The translations under genes and the position numbers were made by a program. Shown one piece after another: positions 33,805 to 45,488 of a stretch of 64,000 nt of DNA. Within the stretch, counting starts at the first letter, position 1. Each line of letters begins with the position of its first letter. This DNA is from Portulaca oleracea (lineage: Eukaryota > Streptophyta > Magnoliopsida > Caryophyllales > Portulacaceae), in NCBI GenBank assembly GCA_029582165.1, contig CM055883.1, positions 23,835,501-23,899,500 on the forward strand, in the 5' to 3' direction. The notes beneath the pieces were generated by a model that was not told where the DNA came from, did not search any database, and saw only the letters and a program-made list of their open reading frames with translations.

Positions 33805-35074
33805 TTCTTTGCTTGATTCAAGCGGCGGAGATAGACAGCACTAGAGCTGTAGCCTGTAGAGCAGTATCACCACACTCACACCGCTGCTTCTCTAATCTTA
33901 ATCTATAATCTAATCTCCGAGATATGACAGGGTTAGCTGCACCGCCCCCTCGCACGTCCATGCATTCTCATTCACTCTTTTTCTTTTCTTTTTATTTTTT
34001 TTTGGGTAATAAATAGGTGGGGTAACCCCTTTTTATTTCAGAAAAAACAATTCAGCATAAAGCAATGGACCTCCCTAGGAAGCTCGTCTAGAATACTGAG
34101 ACATTAGTCTTTTTGTCTAAAGCAAGTTTAACGAGCCAATCGACAAGTCTTTTTGTATAAAGAATGGCATAAGTAATAAGTCTCATGGCCTAGGAACTCG
34201 TTCAAGTTCTTGTACAATATTTATCCATTGTATGTATAATATGTCAAGACATACCAATGGCTTGATTCTCTTGGTCAAGTTTTAATACCTAACTTATGGT
34301 TTTATCTATGTAAAGTTATATGTCTATATTTATCAGATTTTGCCTAATTCATGATTGATATATCAAGGTGGCTATGAAGGGTTTGCGGTGATTGGGCATG
34401 TTATACTTAGCAATGATAATATGGATTTTTGTCTATCGGATTTTCATTCTGTCATCGTCTAAAGATAGGGGAAGATTGTTGGATATACAGATGATTAGTT
34501 ATATGACAGCCCCCACACATCTAGTGAAAGTTCTGTGGGGTTTCATGACTTGGTTTAGGCCTTGGTTCTTGAATATGTACCGAAGACTTGGCTTCTTCTA
34601 GTTTAATCTTATATTTCTCCTTTCCATCATTGAACTGAGATCGAATACATGACGAGTGCTTTACATTTTCATGTATTCCCAAATAGTAAGCACATTATTT
34701 AGATGAACAAGTTTTTTTCTTGTTTGTCTTAAATAGATTAGATATTGTCCGAGGTTATGCTCTATCTTTTTCAAAGTTAAGAACCCACATGACAAGTTTT
34801 GATTTATGGTAAGTGTGGAAATCCTAATTTTGGGTTTGCGCTCGACTACATTGAGGAGACATTATTTGTGTGGCCTTATATGGTCTTCCTACTTGTTTGT
34901 GCGTGGAGATATGAAACAACAGTCTCCTTTGAAACCATATTTAATCATTTTTCACTGAAATTTTATAATATTTGTAACTAGTGTTTGTACTCGTGCGATG
35001 CACGGGTTATTTTGTCTTATTTGTTGGCTTTTTTATAATTATATTTTTTTATTATTAGATTCAAAGAGCGAGAC
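33805..35074. other. 5' UTR, promoter and upstream flank of the HUA1-like gene
   Basis: The minus-strand start at 33804 is preceded (33805-33990) by a mixed-composition leader with purine-rich and CTCC stretches. No TATA box is placed with confidence. Bases 34000-35074 are AT-rich with no gene. A CTAGTGTTTGTACTCGTGCGATGCACGGG-type stretch near 34979-35008 is a phrase often seen at the edge of plant repeats, but I cannot assign it to a family. Confidence 0.5.
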
Positions 35075-35395
35075 TGTAACGCCCCGGTAATTCAAATATA
35101 GAAAAGTCAAAGTCAAACTAACGTTAACAGAAAAAAATTTAGCGGAAGACTCAAACTCTTATTGGGCGTCACTGCCGTATCCCCGAAGGAATACAAGGCG
35201 AGAAGAAAAACTACAACTGTCTGACAATGGTAAACCAACTAATAAACTCATACTTAGGAATAAAACTCAAAACTAACTTCAAATTTTTCAAAAAAGAAAC
35301 GCAACATAATTAACAACTTCTAAACACGTCATCCTCACTTCTAATTCTCGTCCCCAGCATATAGATCTTCACCTGAAAAAAAAACATTACAAAAA
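35075..35395 (-). repeat. Outer chromovirus LTR, 3' part (interrupted)
   Basis: Plus strand starts TGTAACGCCCCGG, which is the minus-strand end GGGGCGTTACA. The next 320 bases align with 51928-52240. At 35396 the inner chromovirus begins. The sequence resumes at 49036 (AAAAATGAGG), exactly as it continues in the uninterrupted copy near 52245, so the two parts are one LTR split by insertion. Confidence 0.88.
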
Positions 35396-38300
35396 TGTAA
35401 TGCCCCAACCTTAATCACGGGGTTAAACTCCACTTAAAGACCCTAAGCCCGCGATTAGCGCAGCGGAACACCTTAGGTCGAAGCATTACCGCCGTCTCCC
35501 AAAAGAGACAAGGCAACCACATCAAAGAACTTCCAAAACCACAAACCAACTTAACAACCTTCACATAAACTTATACAATCTTTGGATAAAGTACAACAAC
35601 TTGAACATAACTTAAACTAAACAACTCCGATAAGAAATCCTGCTTGTCCTTGACTACTGATGGACTCCATGGAGAACTACCTCGATAGCCTTGAACTACT
35701 TTGCAACTGCCTTATCCTTGCCTTGGGAGCTCGAACCTCCTAAAACAAAACATTAAGACACGCAAAGGTGAGTGGGGAGACACTCAGTACGTAAACCTCC
35801 AGCATATAAACCGTTCGAAAACGGTTTTAGTGCCGGCATTTAAAATCATTTCGAAAACAGGAAAGGGGTTAAAAAAAAGGCTTGAACGACGTGAACATAA
35901 ACATAAGCCTAAACATAAATTCATGAAAATAGAGAGTAAGTGGGACCCTTACGATCGGTGCAAGCACCTCACACACGCGTATGCCCAAGTTGATCTATAC
36001 TTGGAATGATTGGTATTAAGCGATGCGACCTTGTGTCAAGGCACTCTGATCAGGAGTGCTAAAACATGGATGTTATCATAAGCATAAAATGTGGGTCCAC
36101 TAAAAGATGTAAAGATATTGAAATTCATGGAACTTGACATAGCATGAAATACATGAACTATGAGTATAACTTAAACGTAAAAGCTGGACAGTTTGCGTAC
36201 CTTGGGCGCTAAAGTCTTTAGTGTATGACTCGGCTTGAGACGGCTTTGGGAACTTGTCAACTAAGATAAGAATAAGTAGAAACGAAGAACCGAATAAAGT
36301 TTTAAATTAGATTTATAAGTTTAGAAACTTAATAATTAACATGAAGTAACTTTTTGAGAATAAAATTTCAGGTTATAGTAAAATAGTGTTTATAGCATAA
36401 CTTGAGTTAGGAGAATCAAACAAAGTAAAAGAGTACATCTCGGAATAGAAAATCATAATCTACAACTTTGTCAACAGAACCAGAAGCTAAAAATGAGTGG
36501 AAGGGCCCCAAAATGGGCCCGGACAGAAGCTGAATATATGAAACTTTAAGCTTTTGAATTGAAAATACATGAGAAGTATGATGTAAAGGTGATTCAAATA
36601 AAAGGACTTGAATACAAGAGAATAGGCTTGAATCAATGAGGAATAGGATGATTATAAATTGGAAGCTCGGATGCGAAAATAATGAGTTCAAATATGGTTT
36701 GATAATACGATATGGAATGAAAAGACGAAATGGAGCAAGATATGCATGTCCAAATGTGAATAAAAGCAAGCTTGGATTAATGAACTATGAAATGAGTGAT
36801 GAAATGAGGAATGAATTGGATAACATTAGAGATTATCAAGCTAGGAAGAGCTTTTAGCTAGAGCAAAGATATTGAACACGATACTTAAAGAAATATAGGA
36901 AATAAGGACTTACTAACACATTAGCTCTTGAAGAGTATACATAAGACTTACTTAGGACTCCAAGATGGTACACTTAGCCTTAAACACATAACTCTATAAT
37001 GACAATATATATCCATGACTCATTTATACCTAGAACCCCTCATTGGGTTGATTTGAGGCCCAAAAGCTAATAATTTACAAAGGTTATTTTGAGCAGAAAA
37101 CCATTCTGGACAGCCCGGTTTCCCGGGGTCGTAACTCACACTCCCGATATCGGATGACAAAGAACCATACCTTTCCGGAAAGCTTGCTACATGGCCTAAA
37201 ACTTTCATGTTTACCATAAAAACCAAAGAGGTCTCCAAAAGGACGAAAAACAGCCCTCAAAACACTGACTCAGAATTCGTATTTAAAAAGTGAGGTTACG
37301 GTTTTGGTCGTAACTCGGGCTATACATGTCGGAAATTCGAAATTCCAAAGCCTATGGTTTTCTAACACCTTAAGCTATCCAATGGAGTATAAATTTGGGC
37401 AAAAATCTCACTTTTATAATTCTGTAAATTTCCAGAATTGAAAACAGTAGCTAAAACACCTAAAACTCATCTTTTAATTGGATTTTCCCACTCTTAATCA
37501 TATTAAAACTTAACCAAATTTCATCTAACCTTAATCCACCATATTTATAGAATATAAACCATGAAAAACTCTTCATCAAAGGCCTTGAAAACCACATGCA
37601 TCCATGGATTAAACATTAACTTCACATAATAAACACACTCTTGAACTCTTGTTCCAAAACTCACAAATTCACCCAAATTAAGCATGATAACTCTTAATTC
37701 ATAAACTCACAACAATATCTCAGCCCTTAAACACATAAAACTCACAAGAAATCCACATGCATCAACACTAATTCATCATCTACCATGAATTCAACAAGAA
37801 CCTCTCAAAAACTCATCCAAACACACATGCATAAACTTGAAACTCAAACCCTAACTTAACCACAACAATTATATACTTGAATTCATGAATAAAGAGAGTA
37901 AAAGAGATGGAATTCACCAAAGAAACATAAATTAAACATAGAATTTCAGATTAGGTTTGAAAGAAATTGAAGTGGGGTTTGAGAGATTACCCTTGGAGTT
38001 AAAAATGGATAAAAACACAAGAGAGAGGAAGAGGGGGATGCACTGCGCCGGAAACCGCCGCCGGCTGGCCGGAAAAGTGGCCGGAAACTGGCCGGAGCTG
38101 GCTGGGAGTGGACACCAAGAGGAGGGAGAGGGAGGAGTTTGAGAGTGTAGTGAGAGAAAATGAGATGGGTGTTGAATTGAGTTAAAATGAGCCTCCCACT
38201 TCTACTACTACTATTGTATACTCCCTCACTTAATTTAAAACACCAATACTAACTTAATTAAAATCTGAAAATACAACTTTAATAAATTAGTTTTAAGTAA

Positions 38301-38955
38301 ATAAATTAAAAGTAATTAGTTTGGTTCAAATTTGAAAAGAAGTGAGGTGTATTGAGACCCCCTTCTACTAAACATTTAAAACACACTTAAAACTATCATC
38401 CAATTACCAATGCTAACAATAAATGAGATTAAAACCTTAATTAAAAATAATAATAGGATGATAACATTAGGAGTAATTAAATGGTAATCGAGGTAGTAAC
38501 TTGAAATATCGGGTTTTTGTAGGAAATAAAATATAGCGATAATAATTGGGTAACATAAAAATAAAGTACAATGACACTTGAATTAAAATAATAAGGTGGA
38601 AAATTACCTCTTGAAATTATGTAAGGGATTAAAATGTAAGAAATTAAAATTGGAACGGTAAAATATATATATAAATCGGAACAAGTAATTCGTAACCGAT
38701 TCTCGGTAAATAAATTTATAACGTAAAACGTATAAACTGAAATACTTTAACTTATTGAACGAATATGTAAAGTAACTTTTAAACCGATAATTCGGCGCCT
38801 TAGCCATCTCCTGCGCGAGACTTGTCACCGATAACTATAAATAAACGAGTACGTTGATAAATAATAAAATAAACGCGAAAAAAAATTATAACGCGATTTA
38901 GATAATTACTGTGATTAATAAGTAATTAAACATGATTTTGGGGTGGGTTATTACA
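35396..38955 (-). repeat. 3' LTR of the chromovirus
   Basis: On the minus strand it begins TGTAATAACCCACCCC and ends GGGGCATTACA. It matches 45489-49035 over its whole length, with long exactly identical stretches (the 72-codon open frames at 37020-37238 and 47101-47319 are identical). Differences are concentrated in a few short patches. A GC-rich patch at about 38045-38115 lies near the probable U3/R region. Confidence 0.93.
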
Positions 38956-38970
38956 CCTCCCCTAAAAGAA
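38956..38970 (-). promoter_or_regulatory. Polypurine tract of the chromovirus
   Basis: On the minus strand CTTTTAGGGGAGG directly precedes the TG of the 3' LTR, the expected position and composition for the plus-strand primer. Confidence 0.85.
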
Positions 38971-39290
38971 GTTTCGTCCCGAAACTTGATTGCGGTTAAA
39001 ACGTGATTGATTACCTCAAAGAGATGAGGATATCGCTCTTTCATGCCTTCCTCGGTTTCCCACGTGGCTTCCGAGGTATCTTGATTTGCCCACACTTTGA
39101 CTAATGGGACCTCTTTCGCGTAACTTCTTGATTCGCCGATCCGAATTTGGACGATTCTTTGCTCGAAGGTTAGATCTTGACCAAAAGCGGCTCTTCCGCT
39201 AGAACATGCTTGGTCCGCACGTACCTCGGAGTTGCGACACATGAAAAACATCGTGGGTCCTTCCTAGACTAGAAGGTAACTCTATTCGTA
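38971..39290 (-). pseudogene. Integrase C terminus and chromodomain of the chromovirus
   Basis: The ORF at 39251-38898 contains VPLVKVWANQ, ATWETEEGMKERYPHLFE and, upstream, the remains of the integrase C-terminal fold. The W-x3-T/S-x-ATWE pattern is the chromodomain signature of chromoviruses, thought to guide integration to histone-marked chromatin. A stop after HLFE closes it. The upstream linker to the integrase core is out of frame. Confidence 0.8.
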
Positions 39291-40371
39291 TGCTCTGGGT
39301 TTATCTTTTACGTCACCGGATATGGCCCAATGTAGCGGGGCTTAGCTTCCCTTTGATGTTAAATCTTGAATCCCTTTCGTCGAAATCTTGAGAAAACGTG
39401 ATCTCAACTTGGAATTCCGGAGGTTTTCGCCTCTTATCTGCATAGCTCTTTTGCCGACTTTGGCGATCTTGATGTGTTGTTGGATGACTCGGACCTTATC
39501 GGTCGTGTCTTGGATTAGTTCCGACCTATGATCAACGCTTCATCTAACTCTCCCAAAGATAGTGGGGTTCGACATCTTCCGCCATAGAGTGCTTCAAACG
39601 GGGCCATTTTAATAGTGGTGCAGTAGCTATTATTATATGAAAACTCTGAGTGGGAGAAATCGATCGATTCCTTGAAAATCGAACACAAGCTCGCAACATA
39701 TCTTCCACGATCCGTTAACCCTCTCGGTTTGACCATCACTCTCGGATGATATGAGCTACTAAAAGCGAGTCGCGTACCAAAAGCTTTCTGCAACACACTC
39801 CAAAATCTTGGCGGAACTGGTATCTCGGTCGGATACTATTTCTCTTGGGATTAGTGTAAGCGGACAATTTCTTGAATGTATATATCGGCTAGCTTATCTA
39901 CCTTCCATCCTTCGTGGATAGGGATAAAATGTGCCGACTTGGTCAGCGATCTACAATTACCGGATGGCATTCTTCCCGACATGGTGAGGGTAGACCCATG
40001 ATGAAATCCATAGAGACCGACTCCCATTTCCATGTGGAATTTCTAAAGGTCGGAGTTCTCGATGGTCGTTGATGTTCGGCCTTGATCCTTTGTGACAAAG
40101 TTAGACACTTGTTCACATAATTGGCTATGTCTTTCTTCATGTTTGGCCACCAGAAGTTTTCCTTTAAATCCCTATACATTTTGGTACCTCCAGGGTGTAC
40201 CGAATACGATGAATTGTGGCTCTCTTCCATAAGCTTCAGCCTTAAATCTCCCCTGTTAGGCACACACAACCTATTTTGAAATCTTAGGGTTCCATCATCT
40301 TGAATTAGAAATCCCGGCATCCCTTTCGTGACAAGATTATCCATAATTCTCCTGAGTTCAGGATCATTCAT
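39291..40371 (-). pseudogene. Integrase of the chromovirus
   Basis: The zinc-binding region at 40371-40060 keeps HPGGTKMYRDLKENFWWPNM, but the second half of the H-H-C-C motif reads CLTLSQ, losing one Cys. The core shows SMDFIMGLPSP (first Asp) and KSAHFIPI. At 39796-39515 the usual region around the catalytic Glu is scrambled (SSYHPRVMVKPRG where the family has YHPQTDGQSE). The later block MAPFEALYGGRCRTPL is conserved. Several frameshifts make it inactive. Confidence 0.85.
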
Positions 40372-40466
40372 CTGCTCATCTTGATTTCCTCAATGATAGA
40401 TGGCTGTAGAGATAAAGCAGCTAACTTTCTGGTCACTTCCCCTTGCTTAACCAGCTCGATGTTTTC

Positions 40467-40844
40467 CTAGTATAGTTCTCGTTGCAGCTTTGGGTGAACC
40501 CCTAGATAGGTCAACCTTCCATGCTGAGTCTTTCTACTCAGGGCATCGGCCACCACATTTGCTTTGCCAGGGTGATATTGGATCTCTAAATCATAATCTT
40601 TGATAAGTTCTAGCCATCTTCGCTGCCTTAGATTTAACTCCTTCTGAGTAAATATATACTTGAGACTCTTGTGATCCGTAAAGATAGTCGTATGAACTCC
40701 ATACAGGTAATGCCTCCAAATCTTCAAGGCAAACACCACTGCTGCCAACTCTAGATCATGAGTGGGGTAATTCTTCTCGTAAGGCTTTAACTGCCGCGAC
40801 GCATATGCGATCACCTTATCATCTTGCATTAACACACATCCCAA
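40467..40844 (-). pseudogene. RNase H of the chromovirus
   Basis: 125 codons are open: [19 protein letters not shown], then [31 protein letters not shown] and [10 protein letters not shown]. The acidic residues of the domain are in place, although the N-terminal Asp block (upstream of 40844) is damaged. It would degrade the RNA strand during reverse transcription. Confidence 0.85.
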
Positions 40845-41770
40845 GCCTTGATGGGACGCATCGCTATATACAACACACTCTCTTCCTCGGGAAGGGATAA
40901 CACTGGCGCGGTCGTTAACTTCCCCTTGAGCACTTGGAAGGCTTCTTCACACTCGTCAGACCATTCGAAACGAGTCGATTTCTTGAGAAGGTTGGTCAAT
41001 GGTAAGGCCAACTTAGAGAAATTCGGTACGAATCTCCTATAATATCCTGCCATTCCTAAGAAACTTCGCACTTCGCTGACTGTAGAGGGTCTTGCCCAGC
41101 TTTGAACGGCAGAAACCTTGCTGGGGTCCACTTGGATCCCTTTACTGGTGACTATATGTCCCAAAATGCTACTTCCTTTAACCAAAACTCACATTTTGAA
41201 AACTTGGCGAACAGTTGTCGCTCTCTTAGAGTCTGGAGGACAATCCTCAGATGGTTCTCATGTTCCTCTTGACTTCGAGAATAGACTAGAATATCATCTA
41301 TAAATACCATCACGAACTTATCCAAATAGGGTTTGAACACCCTGTTCATCAGGTCCATAAACACTGCCGGTGCTTTGGTAAGCCCAAAGGCATCATCAGA
41401 ACTCATAGTGACCGTATCTTGTCTGAAGCGGTCTTGGGTATATCCTCACTCTAACTCGATGGTGGTATCTGATCTCAAATCTATCTTAGAAAACATTCCG
41501 GCTCCTTGAAGCGGGTCAAACAAGTCATCAATCCTTGGTAGAGGTATTTGTTCTTGATGGTCACCTTATTTAGCTCGCGATAATCGATACATAGCCTTAA
41601 ACTACCGTCTTTCTTCTTTACAAACAAGACGGGGCTCCCGGTGATGTCTTTGGTCCGATGAAACCCTTGATCAAAAGATCATCCAATTGCTCTCTTAATT
41701 CCTTAAGCTCTGCAGCGCCATTCTATACGGTGCCTTAGATATAGGTCTTGTTCCCGGATTAGCTCAATCT
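40829..41770 (-). pseudogene. Reverse transcriptase of the chromovirus
   Basis: Pieces in several frames cover the domain. [13 protein letters not shown] and [20 protein letters not shown] lie upstream at about 41700-41560. [18 protein letters not shown] and the catalytic FIDDILVYS are at 41406-41152. The thumb, [20 protein letters not shown], through [14 protein letters not shown] is at 41150-40990. Multiple frame changes are present. Confidence 0.86.
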
Positions 41771-42222
41771 CAAAATCAATTTCCCTCCTGGGGTAGCTTT
41801 GTAACTCTTCGGGAAGACATCTTGAAAATCACGCACTACGGGATCTCTTCTATCTTGGCGAGTCTTCAAATCGACTTACAAAACATAGGTAGCCTTCGCA
41901 CCCATGATTAAGCATCTTTCGAGCCTTTACGTAGGTTATGATGGGGCGGGTTAGCTCTAAGTCCCCAATGAAATGAACTTCCGTGCTGAGGCATTCTTAA
42001 GAATGACTATCCCCTCATTACACTTGATTTGGGCTTGCGTCGAGATCAACCAATCCATACCTGAATGATATCAAACTCTTTTAGATCTAATCAATAAGAT
42101 TAGCGGGAAATATCTCGACTTCAACATGAGTGGAACACCCACAAAACTAGTCGTGCAAAGCATGGTTTGACCATTAGGTAGGCTAATAGAATAATTCACT
42201 CTCACGGCTAGATTTTGAAACT

Positions 42223-43437
42223 TTAACTTTGAGGCAACTTTAGTTGAAATAAAAGAATCGTTGCTCCGTAATCAAATAATGCGATTAAGGGTTGCATATA
42301 TATACAAACCGTGTGCGGTGACAACCATACCATTTCTGCCTCTTTCTTGCTCATGACGTAGGCGACCCATCGAGCCTTGTTGTGGTCTGCCACGCAGCGG
42401 TGCGAGACGTGTGGTGCTGGTTCGGTCTCGACCTCTCTTTGGACATTCTGCGACTTTATGATCCGGCTCCACACCATGCGATTCCGTACCTACCCGACAC
42501 CGGGCGATGGTGTGGTTGGTCCTACCACATTTCTTGCGGGGTTCCCTAATGTTGTGTGAGCTGCTTGGTTTCTTGGGGCGGAGGCACCGCCTCTTAGGGG
42601 GTTGCTTCCACATTCGAGGCACTTGATACTCCTCTGTCGTTCCACCTTCTTTTGGCATTTCCTTGGTTTCCGTGGTTTAGAGCTCTCGGCTCCTTTCTTA
42701 CTCGTTCTACCTCTGCGGCTCTCGTACATTTCTGCATGGTTCGGAGTCGTGGGAGGATAATGACTACGAATATATGGCGCTAGGCCTTCCTCATATCGGG
42801 TTAACTTCAACCTCTCCGATGCAACATATTCTGGGGCGAATCGGGATAGCTCGTTGAACTTGGCGGTGTACTGCACTACTGATATATCTTTGTTAAGCAT
42901 ACTCCACTCTAGGAATTCCTTCTCTTTCTGACGCCTAAGAGGTAGGGTAAACCGAGCTTGTAAATCGCTTATGAATTCACTCCAAGACTTCGCGGTCCCT
43001 TGATACTTATCCTTGATGGTTCCCCACCAAATATCCGCTTCTCCCTTCAGATAGTAGGTGCCTATGGCTAGCTTCTTATCTTCCGGTACCTCGACCACTT
43101 CAAAGATCTTTTCGAATTCACGAATCCATTCTTCTAGCGCTACAGGGTCATAGCCCCCTTTGTAAAAAGATGGGTTCCTTCGGGCTACCCTATCAGCATA
43201 ATTCTCTTCTCTTGCCCTACTCGCTTGGCCCGTAGGTGGAAAGGGTATGCGCCTAAACAACTCTTGCATCAACATCCCAAAGGGGTCAGGGTGTTGGGGC
43301 TGATTAAAAACAGATCCTAGAGAAGACTCGGAGGGTTAACCATCCTGGTTCAATTGAGGTCCCTGCGGTTCTAAAAGATTCCCCTCGGTCCGTTTAGGTT
43401 CTTCCTGCGATGGCGTATTTCTTGAACTTTGCGACAT
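42223..43437 (-). pseudogene. gag, nucleocapsid and protease remains of the chromovirus
   Basis: Gag probably begins at ATG 43437 (MSQSSRNTPSQEEP), with a stop near 43337. It then runs open from 43275 to 42490: the capsid with NPSFYKGGYDPVALEEWIREFEKIF in shortened form, GEADIWWGTIKDKY, SWSEFISDLQARF and VQYTAKFNELSRFAP. The nucleocapsid at 42658-42400 has only partial Cys/His spacing (CGRTNHTIARC). The protease remnant at 42310-42230 reads ALFDYGATILLF, where retropepsins have D-S/T-G-A. Confidence 0.82.
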
Positions 43438-45471
43438 GCTACAATATTACAACAAAATATCTTATTAACCACATAACTTAGCATTATCCCCCTATTTTAT
43501 AGCCCCCCCTTTTTTTTCGTAAAACCCAAATTTTAATCAAATGCTCCCGCATAGAACCTTGATCCCTTGGTCAAATCTTAGGTATCAACCAAAAACATAT
43601 ATACTTGCATAATTAAAATCTCAAGAGAATTCCCACAATCCCAATATACTGTAAACTGCAGAATCCATAATACATATAAATCCATAAATACCGTAACATC
43701 CATCCATATTCATAAAATAAAGATAGCAATTCCACTTGTGATTGTCATAGAGTTTTATCTCCACTTCCAATCCTAATACATGCCAAAAAAAAAACAAAAA
43801 CTAAGGCATCATGTTTTTTTCATCCCTTGAATTACAAATCCATGCTCCCATCCACAAAATACTCATAGGGAGATTACAAAATAAGCATTGTTTGGCTAAT
43901 TACACTGATGACCCAAAAGCAAGAACCTAGTCACCCATGGTGTGTCTTGGTCATCTAGCCTATATCTATGGTCGGCGCCTTGCTAATCCTGCACAACGGT
44001 CGACTACCGATGGCTATCACTAAACATGGGAATTAGACCCCTCTTGTTCTTGATCCCCATCCTCTTCCACACGTCGAAGTCGTAGAGGACGAGCGCTCTT
44101 GCGTGGGGTGTACCGAATCCTGGGCCCTAAAGCGGTCCAATCGAAATCGTTCTCCGTCGGGGCGGCAGGTGTAGACGTACCTGCTTCACATCCTTTGATC
44201 TGCTTCGGCTCGGGGCACACCTCGTTTTGATCTAGATCCATACTAGGATCTTCTTCTTCATTTCCAGCTAGTTGAGCGGTAGGCGTAGACTCCCCATGAG
44301 ACGATCGATTCGGGACGATTGAACGTCCGATGAGGTATGGTGAGAAGTGTAGACGGACTTCATCCGCCGGAGCGAACACGTGAGCCGGTTTTTCCCGTTG
44401 GTAGGCGCCAGAAACCTATCACCTCGTGAAGGTAGGGTCCTAACTTGCCGACGTGAAGACCCAAAGATTGTGCACCGCGTGATCATTATCTCCATGACAA
44501 CCGTTCCAAGCCCTATGTAGTTAACACACCATGCGTGGTGTCCGGTTCTCCCAGATAAGCGGTACCGATGCAGGTCTCGATATCATCCCACGGGCTCACG
44601 TGGGAAGAGTCGCTAAAAGACATCGGGCTCCAGACGTCATCGTGATATTCGATTTGGGATTTGCAGCGCAATGTGCATCAAGAACATTTGCAACGCCTTA
44701 AGATGGGCGTGAACGTTGGTATGGGGGTCCATAAACATTGCGAACGGATTCGAGGGGTTACCATCGTTATCCATCTATACCATACATAAAATATAAAGCA
44801 AGATTTTAAGATCTCATCAAGGCCAAAATAAATAAACTAAATGCAATTAAAAGGAACAACTTTGCGAAAAGGTTCGAGACTCAACCAAGATAACCTCTTA
44901 TAAGCGAGTTAAGAAGCTCTCATTTCATCTTTGGAAATTGCCTTAGACTTGCTTGACAATTCTAGACCTCATAAACTTAGTCCCTTTTGGACTACCTTAA
45001 CACTTTTCATTCACACTTATCATTTATATCCCATGCCATGGTCCCACTTGGGACTCACTTTATAAGCTTTTCGATAACTCCCAAAGACTTTGAGGAAATT
45101 TCTTGACGAACTTCAAACTCTTCCCATGGTATTCATTAACTCTTCTTACATATATTACTAGGCTCAACTCATTTTACCTAGTTTCACCCTTACGAATTTT
45201 GACTAAAACTTTCTTAAAATCTGGAGAATTTCTGAAGACCTCCTGTAATTAGAACTACTCCCAAATTTACAACGTCTTGAAAACCTGCACGGAAGCACAA
45301 TTTACATACTAACCCATTATATAGAGCTTCAAGCTCACCAACAATTCCCAACATATCACCTAACATACTCATACTCATCATGTAAAGGCTTGTACTACAT
45401 GCCTATCTTTCTCCTTAAGGGAGGATCCGAACTTAAGAAATCCTATAATTCCCAAATACTCAACCAAAACC
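43438..45471 (-). other. Untranslated leader of the chromovirus
   Basis: Two kilobases between the PBS and gag contain no open frame with a known domain. Part of it (44000-44700) is GC-richer than the surroundings, with short open frames in several phases. Long leaders are common in this lineage. Confidence 0.55.
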
Positions 45472-45485
45472 TGGCTCGATATACA
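45472..45485 (-). promoter_or_regulatory. Degenerate primer binding site of the chromovirus
   Basis: On the minus strand TGTATATCGAGCCA lies close after the 5' LTR. It resembles the initiator tRNA-Met site TGGTATCAGAGCCA with several changes. Confidence 0.6.
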
Positions 45486-45488
45486 CAA